Positions 1 to 5,796 of a stretch of 14,813 bases of DNA are shown here, one piece after another; position 1 is the first letter of the stretch; each line of letters starts with the position of its first letter. Position numbers and translations under genes: made by a program. The notes under the pieces are model-generated. The model saw nothing but the letters and a program-made list of their open reading frames with translations. It searched no databases and was not told the origin of the DNA. Source of the DNA: DASPXK01 sp035637315 (GTDB lineage: Bacteria; Chloroflexota; UBA6077; JACCZL01); NCBI GenBank assembly GCA_035637315.1, contig DASPXK010000327.1, forward strand, positions 1 to 14,813, written 5' to 3'.

Positions 1-1146
1 ACCGCCCAGCCCGAAGCGCAGCCGCAGCACGGCCTGCTCCCGCTCGGTTAGCGACTCGCCCAGGGCCGCGTCCAGCCCCCGGGCTAGGTCCGACCGCTCG
101 GCGGCCGCCTCCAGGTTCGTCGCCTCCGTATCCGGCACCAGGTCGCCGACGGAGGTATCGCCCTCCTCGCCGACCGGCGTCTCGAGCGAGATCGGCAGCT
201 TGGCCGCCCGCAGGGTCTCCTCGACGCGCCCGAGCGGCAGCTCGAGGTACTCGGCGACCTCGCGCAGCGCCGGCTCCCGGCCGAGCTCGCCGACCAGCTT
301 GCGTTGGGCCTTGGCGATGCTCGACAGGAACTCGCCGACGTGGAGGGGCAGGCGGATCGTGCGGGCCTGGTGGGCGATCGAGCGGCTCACCGCCTGGCGG
401 ATCCACCAGCAGGCATAGGTGCTGAAGCGGTACCCCTTGCGGTAGTCGTACTTCTCGACGGCCCGCGACAAGCCGATGTTGCCTTCCTGAATCAGATCGA
501 GTAGCGGCAGGCCGCGACCCATGTACTTGCGCGCGACCGAGACGACCAGGCGGAGGTTGGATTCGGTCAGCCTGCGCCGCGCCTCGGCCCCCGCGGCCAG
601 CTCGCCGCGGAGGCAGGGCCCTTCCTCCGGCAAGAAGCTCCCGCGCGTGAGCTTCTTGCCGGCCACGTCGCCACGCTCGAGCGCCCGTGCTAGATCGACC
701 TCCTCCTCGGCGATCAGGAGCGGGACCCGGCTGATGTCGCGGAGGTAGATCGCGGCCGGGGTGTCGGCTGTCAGCTCGTCGGCCTCAAGCCCGGCCGCAT
801 GGAGGATGTGCGCGCCGACGACCTCCTCGTCCTCAGCCCCGCCGTCGGCGTGGGTCACACCCGACGAGAACGGACGGGACGTCTCGGCCTCGCCGTCATT
901 GGCCGCCCTGACCAGTTCGAATCCGGCCTCTTCGCCGCTCCTGATCTTGGCCGCGGTGAAACCCCGCACATCCGCTGCCTCCTCGGCGCTGGCCCCGATC
1001 GAGCGATACACCTTGCCGTCGCCGTCGATGTGGCCGGCGTCACCAGTCGCTATGTCCTCGCCGGCCAGTACCCCGGTGATCCGATTTGCCGCCAACGTGA
1101 GCACCGACGACACTGACCGTGTCCCGACTCTTCTGATCCCAGCCAT
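1..1146 (-). CDS. RNA polymerase sigma-70 factor (primary-like, RpoD/SigA family), 3' end outside window
   Basis: Directs RNA polymerase core to promoters. 382 codons are visible with no stop; the frame runs off the left edge inside region 4. Order seen: a 122-residue N-terminal stretch without recognisable region 1.1; region 1.2 at about 123-160 (DELTADTPAAIYLRDISRVP, then EEEVDLARAL); region 2.1-2.2 at about 189-225 (RLTESNLRLVVSVARKYM, GLPLLDLIQEGNIGL); region 2.3-2.4 at about 230-262 (KYDYRKGYRFSTYACWWIRQAVSRSI), which carries the aromatic DNA-melting and -10 recognition residues; region 3 at about 263-345 (TIRLPLHVGEF); start of region 4 at 366-380 (LTEREQAVLRLRFGL). The -35-reading helix-turn-helix lies beyond the edge. 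The ATG is preceded by AAAGGAA at 9 nt. It lies 39 nt after the ftsH stop in the same frame, so the two are almost certainly cotranscribed. Regions 2.3-2.4 are very well conserved, so family identity is sure; housekeeping versus group 2 status is open. Confidence 0.93.
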   Translation of the reverse strand, partial: MAGIRRVGTRSVSSVLTLAANRITGVLAGEDIATGDAGHIDGDGKVYRSIGASAEEAADVRGFTAAKIRSGEEAGFELVRAANDGEAETSRPFSSGVTHADGGAEDEEVVGAHILHAAGLEADELTADTPAAIYLRDISRVPLLIAEEEVDLARALERGDVAGKKLTRGSFLPEEGPCLRGELAAGAEARRRLTESNLRLVVSVARKYMGRGLPLLDLIQEGNIGLSRAVEKYDYRKGYRFSTYACWWIRQAVSRSIAHQARTIRLPLHVGEFLSSIAKAQRKLVGELGREPALREVAEYLELPLGRVEETLRAAKLPISLETPVGEEGDTSVGDLVPDTEATNLEAAAERSDLARGLDAALGESLTEREQAVLRLRFGLGG

Positions 1147-1185
1147 GTATCGATGTTCCTTTACCCCGAGCCTCGCGGCTCGGCC

Positions 1186-3309
1186 TCATGCTCCATTTCG
1201 CCCAGGGCCCGAAATCGACGGTTCGACGCTGGTCCGTCCATTGACTGACCGCGCGCCGTTCAAGGCGGCGGGGAGGCCAGCCGGCGCGGCGCTGTCCGGT
1301 GGGGGCTCACGCCGGAGGCCGGTCACGGCCAGGATGGCGTCCTCCTTCAGCGTCTCGTGCTCGAGAAGCGCCTCCGCCAGCGCGTCCAGCTCGCGGCGGT
1401 GCTCGCGCAGCAGGCGCAGCGCTTCGTCGTAGCTCTCCTGGAGGATCCGCCGCACCTCGGCGTCGATCAGCGTGGCGGTCGTCTCGCTGTACGGCTTGCT
1501 GAAGCCGAACGAGGACTCGCCGCCCTCGCCGCCTAGGAAGGGGCTCTCGCGGGGCCCCAGCGTGACGGGGCCGAGCTTGTTGCTCATGCCCCAGCGGGTC
1601 ACCATCTGGCGGACGAGGTCCGTCGCCTGCTGCATGTCGTTCTCGGCGCCGGTCGTGCGGGTGCCGTAGACCACCTCCTCGGCCGCCCGGCCGCCCATCG
1701 CGCCGACGGTCCTCGCGCGGAGGTAGCCCTCGTGGTAGTTGTGGCGATCGTCCTGCGGGCGCTGGTACGTGACGCCAAGCGCCATCCCCCGCGGTACGAT
1801 GGTGACGCGGTTGACAGGATCCGCCTCGGCCACGAGCAGGCCCAGAATGGTGTGCCCACCCTCGTGGTACGCCACCCGCTCCCGCTCGGCCGGGCTCATG
1901 ACCAGCGGGCGCGCTGGGCCGAGGATGATCTTCTCCAGCGCATCCATGAAGTCGTCCTGGCGGACGGCGTCCTCGCCGCGCCGGGCGGCCAACAGCGCCG
2001 CCTCGTTGACCAGGTTTCTCAGGTCGGCGCCCACTAGCCCCGGCGTGGACGCGGCGACGTCTCTCAGGTCGACGCCCTGGGCCAGGGGCACCCCGCGGGT
2101 GTGGACCCGCAGGATCGCCTCCCGCCCCACCTTGTCCGGCGGCTGGATGGTGACACGGCGGTCGAAGCGGCCGGGGCGCAGCAGCGCCCGGTCCAGCACT
2201 TCGGGGCGGTTGGTGGCCGCCAGCACGATCACCCCCTCGCGGGAGCTGAAGCCGTCCATCTCCGTCAGGATCTGGTTCAGCGTCTGCTCCTGCTCGCTGC
2301 TGCTCCCGCCGTAGATCACCCCGCTCCGGGAGCGGCCGATGGCGTCCAGTTCGTCGACGAAGATGATGGCCGGTGCGGCCTCGCGGGCCTGCTTGAACAG
2401 GTCGCGCACGCGGCTGGCGCCCACACCCACGATCATCTCCACGAACTCGCTAGCACCCATGCTGAAGAACGGCGCCCCTGCCTCGCCGGCGACCGCCTTG
2501 GCGAGCAGCGTCTTGCCCGTCCCGGGCGCGCCCACGAGCAGGACGCCCTTGGGCGCGGCCCCACCCAGCCGCGTGTACTTCTTTGGGTCCTTGAGGAAGT
2601 CGACGATCTCGACCAGCTCCTCTTTGGCCTCGTCGATCCCGGCCACGTCGGCGAACGTGACTTTGTTCTGGCCGGGAGCGGTCTGGTCGTAGCGCTTGGC
2701 CTGGCTCTTCCCCAGGCCGAAGAGGCCGCCCCCCGCGGCGCCGCCGGCTCGCCTGGAGATCCAGAGGAAGCCGCCGATGAGCAGGAGCGTTGGGCCGAAG
2801 CTGAGCAGCAGGTTGAGCAGCGGGTTGCGGGGCTCGTCGACGGGCTTGGCGTTGATGACGACGCCGTGCTCGTTGAGCAAGGTCTCGAGCCCGGGATCGG
2901 CGAACGACGGCTGCACCGTCGAGAAGTCCTTGGCCGGCTTCGCCTTATCGCCGGCGTCCGGAGGATACGCCATCTCCTGACGGAAGGCGCCCTGGATCGT
3001 GTCCGCGCGGGAGCTGATCTCCGCGACGTTATCGATTCCGACCTGTTGCTTGAAGAACGTGTAGGAGACCTCCACCCGCTGCGGCTGGCCCGGGAATAGG
3101 ACCGAGATAAGCAGGTAGTTCAGCAGCAGCGCCAGCGGGAAGCTGGCCCACCAGGGCCATCGTTTCTGGAGCTGCTGTGCGGACGCGCGCCCGCCTCGCT
3201 TGGCGCGTGGCGTGGGGGACCCCGAACCCTCGGGTGAGCCGTTCCGTCGCTGCTTAGGTGTAGATGGCTTCGGGAGACGGAGCGGTCGCGCCGGCACAAG
3301 GGGGTTCAT
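1186..3309 (-). CDS. ftsH: ATP-dependent zinc metalloprotease FtsH
   Basis: Membrane-anchored AAA+ protease that extracts and degrades membrane and short-lived regulatory proteins. Residues are counted from an upstream GTG (3318); the preferred ATG is residue 4. Basic N-tail 1-54; TM1 at about 56-75; extracytoplasmic domain about 76-163; TM2 about 166-187; AAA+ core with Walker A GAPGTGKT 263-270, Walker B IIFVDELD 318-325 and second region of homology with arginine fingers around TNRP...RPGRFDR 369-387; protease zinc site HEGGH 485-489, with the probable third ligand Asp561 in GAENDMQQAT. At about 707 aa it is full length, with a P/G/S-rich C-tail. Start chosen: ATG at 3309, because GAGAGG lies 8 nt upstream; the GTG would sit inside that spacing. 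It is the first gene of an operon with the sigma factor and has a long structured leader and a consensus promoter. The N-terminal cytoplasmic tail of about 50 residues is longer than in E. coli FtsH. Confidence 0.97.
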   Translation of the reverse strand: MNPLVPARPLRLPKPSTPKQRRNGSPEGSGSPTPRAKRGGRASAQQLQKRWPWWASFPLALLLNYLLISVLFPGQPQRVEVSYTFFKQQVGIDNVAEISSRADTIQGAFRQEMAYPPDAGDKAKPAKDFSTVQPSFADPGLETLLNEHGVVINAKPVDEPRNPLLNLLLSFGPTLLLIGGFLWISRRAGGAAGGGLFGLGKSQAKRYDQTAPGQNKVTFADVAGIDEAKEELVEIVDFLKDPKKYTRLGGAAPKGVLLVGAPGTGKTLLAKAVAGEAGAPFFSMGASEFVEMIVGVGASRVRDLFKQAREAAPAIIFVDELDAIGRSRSGVIYGGSSSEQEQTLNQILTEMDGFSSREGVIVLAATNRPEVLDRALLRPGRFDRRVTIQPPDKVGREAILRVHTRGVPLAQGVDLRDVAASTPGLVGADLRNLVNEAALLAARRGEDAVRQDDFMDALEKIILGPARPLVMSPAERERVAYHEGGHTILGLLVAEADPVNRVTIVPRGMALGVTYQRPQDDRHNYHEGYLRARTVGAMGGRAAEEVVYGTRTTGAENDMQQATDLVRQMVTRWGMSNKLGPVTLGPRESPFLGGEGGESSFGFSKPYSETTATLIDAEVRRILQESYDEALRLLREHRRELDALAEALLEHETLKEDAILAVTGLRREPPPDSAAPAGLPAALNGARSVNGRTSVEPSISGPGRNGA

Positions 3310-3487
3310 GGTGTGCACCTCTCAGTTCGCGGCCTGAGCCCGGCGGCCTCGATACTGGCGGCGGCGGCGCGGGCCTTTCGACTGCCGATGATAGGCCCGC
3401 CCGGTTGCGCCTGGGATTGCGCCCCGTAACGAGTGGGTAACCACTCGCGGGGGTCGGCTCGTCCGATCCATCCGTCTCCTTGTTCAT
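3254..3487 (-). CDS. possible small leader ORF (77 aa) overlapping the ftsH start
   Basis: This ORF lies in the ftsH leader and starts with ATG at 3487 behind GAGGGAG at 6 nt, a better ribosome site than that of ftsH itself. It begins MNKETDGSDEPTPASGYPLV, then becomes R/P-rich, and stops 56 nt inside ftsH in a different frame. I recognise no domain. Its start context (ACACCATGAAC) is identical to the ftsH start context. If translated, ribosomes would traverse two leader hairpins and the ftsH ribosome site, so it could act as a regulatory leader peptide. An alternative frame (GTG 3614 to TGA 3306) overlaps the ftsH ATG as ATGA but has no convincing ribosome site. Compositional skew (Pro/Arg/Gly) makes a chance ORF quite possible. 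Confidence 0.3.
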   Translation of the reverse strand: MNKETDGSDEPTPASGYPLVTGRNPRRNRAGLSSAVERPAPPPPVSRPPGSGRELRGAHHEPPCAGATAPSPEAIYT

Positions 3488-3668
3488 GGTGTTCTCCCTC
3501 GGTCAGCGCGCCGTCATTGTCCTGTTGTTTCAAGATCGGGCGAGCATATCCCGCGCGCGAGTAAAGCAACCGGCCGAGTCGTCTCGACTCAGCCGGTTTC
3601 GCAGTTCGCTCCACCCAACGTATCAGCGATCCGGGTGTAACGGCGTTGGGCCTCTCAGCGCCTGAGAC
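3310..3668 (-). promoter_or_regulatory. long structured 5' leader of ftsH mRNA
   Basis: From the predicted transcription start (about 3668) to the ftsH ATG there are about 360 nt with six inverted repeats on the minus strand, in order: 3653-3667 (6-bp stem, 3-nt loop, at the very 5' end); 3614-3650 (7-bp stem, 23-nt loop); 3568-3598 (14-bp stem with one G-U pair, 3-nt loop); 3430-3447 (7-bp stem, 4-nt loop); 3369-3400 (8-bp stem, 16-nt loop); 3321-3338 (5-bp stem, 8-nt loop). The last takes up the GAG of the GAGAGG ribosome site of ftsH. The octamer CTGAGAGG occurs both in the 5' hairpin and at the ribosome site, so the 5'-terminal UCUCAG could pair with either. Regulation by temperature, a ligand or a protein is possible. 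I match it to no known riboswitch class. Confidence 0.5.
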
Positions 3669-3674
3669 AACACC

Positions 3675-3703
3675 ATAGTAGCATCATGCTAGCATATTGT
3701 CAA
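3675..3703 (-). promoter_or_regulatory. sigma-70 promoter for ftsH-sigma operon
   Basis: Reading the minus strand, TTGACA (3703-3698, perfect -35) is followed by a 17-nt spacer and TACTAT (3680-3675, 5/6 match to TATAAT). The start of transcription is predicted near 3668, immediately before a hairpin. It points at ftsH, and nothing else on this strand lies between. The AT-rich patch stands out from the GC-rich surroundings. Confidence 0.75.
3679..3695. promoter_or_regulatory. palindromic operator candidate in the ftsH promoter spacer
   Basis: TAGCATCATGCTAGCAT contains three half-sites: TAGCAT-C-ATGCTA is a perfect 6-1-6 palindrome (3679-3691), and ATGCTAGCAT is a perfect 10-bp palindrome sharing the second half-site (3686-3695). 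It fills the spacer between -35 and -10, the classic position for a repressor. The divergent XRE-family protein is the obvious candidate ligand (inference). Confidence 0.5.
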
Positions 3704-3710
3704 CCAGTCC

Positions 3711-3739
3711 TTGGCACCGACGCAGCGTCGTGTTATCAT
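3711..3739 (+). promoter_or_regulatory. sigma-70 promoter for the XRE regulator, with spacer palindrome
   Basis: TTGGCA (3711-3716, 5/6 to TTGACA), 17-nt spacer, TATCAT (3734-3739, 5/6 to TATAAT). The start of transcription is predicted near 3746, about 25 nt before the XRE ATG. The spacer carries CGACGCAGCGTCG (3718-3730), a perfect 6-1-6 palindrome with the same architecture as the one in the ftsH spacer but a different sequence. The two -35 boxes are only 7 bp apart, so the divergent promoters share regulatory space. Confidence 0.65.
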
Positions 3740-3770
3740 CTGGCTATCACAGGCTATGTAGGGAGCGACG

Positions 3771-4034
3771 ATGGCGTTCGCCGAGAACCTCAGGCGGCTC
3801 CGGTTCGAGCACTTTCTGTCGCAAGGGGAGCTCGCTCGCCGAGCCGGCCTGCACGCGGTGACCCTGACGCGACTCGAGGCCGGCACGACGGCGCCTTCCA
3901 CGCGCACCGTCCGGGCGCTCGCCGACACCCTGGGCATAGAGCCCCGCGAGTTGGCCACGCCGGACGAGGTGGCCGAGCTGCGCCGCTTCCTCGGGGACGC
4001 CGCGCAAACCGAGCCCAGCGGCCAAGCAGACTGA
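3771..4034 (+). CDS. small XRE-family helix-turn-helix transcriptional regulator
   Basis: An 87-aa DNA-binding protein that is almost entirely one Cro/CI-type helix-turn-helix domain. Residues about 6-60 show the pattern: NLRRLRFEHFLSQGELARRAGL (helices 1-2), HAVTLTRLEAGTTAPS (recognition helix, with the typical T..R.E.G...PS ending) and TVRALADTLGIEPREL. No sensor or metallopeptidase domain follows, only a short acidic tail. The start is supported by AGGGAG 5 nt before the ATG and by the promoter just upstream. It is divergent from ftsH and 64 nt upstream of the 155-aa gene, which probably shares its transcript. Likely a local autoregulator, possibly also controlling the ftsH-sigma promoter (inference). 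It could be an orphan antitoxin, but no toxin is recognisable beside it. Confidence 0.88.
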   Translation: MAFAENLRRLRFEHFLSQGELARRAGLHAVTLTRLEAGTTAPSTRTVRALADTLGIEPRELATPDEVAELRRFLGDAAQTEPSGQAD

Positions 4035-4098
4035 GCCTCGAGCCGTGCGGACGACCAGCGATGGCCGTGCTTAGGTGTCGCGAAGACAGGAGGCCAAG

Positions 4099-4566
4099 AT
4101 GAGCGACTTTGCCGGTGGGATCAGGAAGTCGGTCCAGGCGGCACGCGAGTCGGCCAAGCAGCAGGAAGACGCGCTACGCCGACAGGAGGAAGGCGAGGCC
4201 GGGCGGCAGACGCAGAACAAACAGCGCGTCCTCGAGTTGCCGGAGCTGATGTGGGCCCGCATCCGTGAGGCCGAGGACGCCGGCGACGGGGCCATCAAAG
4301 TCGAGCGCAGGAGCGGGACCGCACTCACGACCTTCCAGCTATGGTGGCAGGAAGGTCAGCCTGAGAGAGCCCTCCAAATAGTCGTGGACGAAACGGAAGG
4401 CGTGATCCAGGCGTCATGGGTCGTCGCGCCCGGGTACGGGCAATCTGTCGACGCCCCCAGCCTCGAGGCGTCCAGGTTCGACATGGCCAAGCTCGAGTCC
4501 GCGATCGAGCTTCTCGTCGACCAGCGCCGTTGGTCACGGGGCGCCATTCCGATGATCCCGTGGTGA
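4099..4566 (+). CDS. hypothetical protein, 155 aa, charged N-terminal helix plus alpha/beta C-part
   Basis: I do not recognise this family. The ATG at 4099 is behind a perfect AGGAGG at 5 nt, so I prefer it over an in-frame GTG at 4075. Residues about 1-45 are Ala/Glu/Gln/Lys-rich and probably a long helix or coiled coil (SVQAARESAKQQEDALRRQE). Residues about 48-60 (ELPELMWARIREAED) look like a second helix. From about 63 to 112 the alternating pattern (AIKVERRSG, TTFQLWW, ALQIVVD, VIQASWVVA) suggests an antiparallel sheet. The tail about 127-155 is helix then WSRGAIPMIPW. No signal peptide, membrane segment or cysteine is seen. It follows the XRE gene on the same strand and is probably cotranscribed. 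The isolated strong ribosome site and clean frame make it a real gene; function unknown. Confidence 0.8.
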   Translation: MSDFAGGIRKSVQAARESAKQQEDALRRQEEGEAGRQTQNKQRVLELPELMWARIREAEDAGDGAIKVERRSGTALTTFQLWWQEGQPERALQIVVDETEGVIQASWVVAPGYGQSVDAPSLEASRFDMAKLESAIELLVDQRRWSRGAIPMIPW

Positions 4567-4716
4567 GAGGCGGTCGTTTCCCGCACGCCGATGAGCGATA
4601 CGAAGCCCCGGCCGAAACGCCGTGGCGCAAGCGCCGTCTCGCAGTCTGCGACCTCGCTTCTGTCAAGCAGGCAACGGGGGCTTTCTGTGCGCTGTCTGGA
4701 CGAGGGATAGGCACCG

Positions 4717-5247
4717 TCAGGGGAGTCGCACGCTGAGGCCCGAACCGAAGAACGCGGGTAAGCCAGGACCAGGTTCAACTGCTTGCCGAGTTTGAAGGTC
4801 TTCGAGCAAGGAGCTAGCGTCTATCGTCACTCCGATCATCGCCTCTGATTTGACGCGACGGTGTATCGCTGCTTTGGCACGATAAATCACTAGCGCATGG
4901 ATGCCCTCTTCAAGGGCCCGACGACAGACCCCACGAACGTAGAAGCGGTGAAACTCGGCTTCGGCCAGAGTGTCAGCGGCAGTCGGAGGGAGTTCCGTGG
5001 CGACGTTACCCGTGGCGGTTCGCCATTGCCTGGTCAGCCTCATCCGACCGTGCGAGCGCAGGCTGTCGGCGAGCGATGTCTCAGTACCGCTTTGGATTGC
5101 CGCGCGCAGCAACGCTTTGTAATCGCTCCGTCCAACTACAGTCAGGTGGGGGCTGATGTACAGCTGGTCGTGCGCAACGTCTTGTTGGAACTCATCGAGC
5201 ATGAGTTGCCGAGTGCGGTCGTCGAGGTTCTCGAGGCTTAGGCCCAT
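4717..5247 (-). CDS. conserved-looking hypothetical protein, 176 aa
   Basis: Starts with one of two adjacent ATGs (5250 or 5247) behind TTTGAGG; I use 5247 (8-nt spacing). The protein begins MGLSLENLDDRTRQLMLDEF. It has a central acidic/aromatic block at about 92-108 (DTLAEAEFHRFYVRGVCRR), a strand-like ALVIYRAKAA at 117-126 and a C-terminus SGLSVRLP. These features recall an uncharacterised bacterial family of about 180 residues that I know only as hypothetical proteins, with FYxRGxC and SGLSVRLP-like ends; this is recollection, not a search. No transmembrane segment or signal is seen. It lies about 50 nt downstream of the broken antitoxin gene and converges with the 155-aa gene. Composition matches its neighbours. 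Probably functional; role unknown. Confidence 0.78.
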   Translation of the reverse strand: MGLSLENLDDRTRQLMLDEFQQDVAHDQLYISPHLTVVGRSDYKALLRAAIQSGTETSLADSLRSHGRMRLTRQWRTATGNVATELPPTAADTLAEAEFHRFYVRGVCRRALEEGIHALVIYRAKAAIHRRVKSEAMIGVTIDASSLLEDLQTRQAVEPGPGLPAFFGSGLSVRLP

Positions 5248-5299
5248 CATCCGCACCTCAAAGCGGTCACACGCCTGAAAACAGGGCCACCTAACACCT

Positions 5300-5579
5300 C
5301 TACGGGCCTGCGGAGCGCTGTGCCTCGGTACTTCGAAGGCGCTCGAGGCTCCGCCCTGGCTTGTGAGCGGAGCTCCTTCAGTGTCTCTGGGTCAAGGCGT
5401 GTGGCCAGCCCCGCGGACAGGTTCTTCGCGAACCGAACCCCGACCGGCTTGAACTCATCCCAGGAATCGGCAAAGCTGTGCGTCTCCCAGAATGCAGCGT
5501 CCTCCTCAATTGGTCCTTGAACTATCCCAGGCCGATTCTTGACAGCGGACCGGACCCTGGCTAACCTTGCCTCGACCAT
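5300..5579 (-). pseudogene. CopG-type antitoxin remnant (internal deletion with frameshift)
   Basis: Antitoxins of this family bind DNA through a ribbon-helix-helix and neutralise a partner toxin. From ATG 5579 the frame reads to a typical core: EEDAAFWETHSFADSWDEF, KPVGVRFAKNL, RLDPETLKELRSQAR. Family members normally continue with roughly 12-15 residues (a KG-I-PTTL-RMWI-type helix) ending in LERLR. Here the reading frame instead runs into unrelated residues up to 5247. The expected SLERLRSTEAQRSAGP followed by TAG (5302-5300) appears in another frame right after the break (around 5350-5360). The best reading is an out-of-frame internal deletion destroying the second RHH helix. The initiator is uncertain, with no good ribosome site. 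No toxin gene is recognisable in the 217 nt upstream (5580-5796), where I see nothing coding. Alternatively it is an intact but divergent protein with a novel tail. Confidence 0.6.
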
Positions 5580-5796
5580 CAAAACAGGCTTCAGCGAAGT
5601 CTCCACACGTGGGGCCCTCGAGTTACGGGCTGTGCTCCAAGCTTCTCCTCCTAGCGCCCGTGACGATGGCGCGCCGGCCGGCTGATTCGATCTCGGCTCG
5701 AGGAGGCGCAGGCGTTCATCCCGAAGCGCACCTCGGCTGGCCCCTGCGAGGCCGTGATCGGCCCAACTGACTGCTATCAGTAGGAGTGTACGTTCT

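Noticed and set aside
761..1432. A 223-codon plus-strand open frame over the sigma N-terminus and ftsH end
   Set aside because: Ser/Ala/Arg-rich shadow frame without a ribosome site; the minus strand has clear genes.
2101..3099. A 332-codon plus-strand open frame across ftsH
   Set aside because: It is antisense to well-conserved FtsH domains; long antisense frames are expected in such GC-rich genes, and its product is low-complexity without a family.
3306..3614. 102-codon minus frame ending in an ATGA overlap with ftsH
   Set aside because: The overlap is suggestive, but there is a GTG start without ribosome site, low-complexity content and a competing frame with a better start.
3648..3660. 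TPP-riboswitch-like CTGAGA in the ftsH leader (also GCTGAGAG at 10139-10146)
   Set aside because: The required partner elements (ACC-CUGA and GGAGG-like blocks at proper spacing) are absent; at 10139 the match is simply part of a heptamer repeat.
4567..4716. Terminator between the convergent 155-aa and 176-aa genes
   Set aside because: Only short stems are present (for example GGCGC/GCGCC at 4624-4635) with no T-run; not enough to call.
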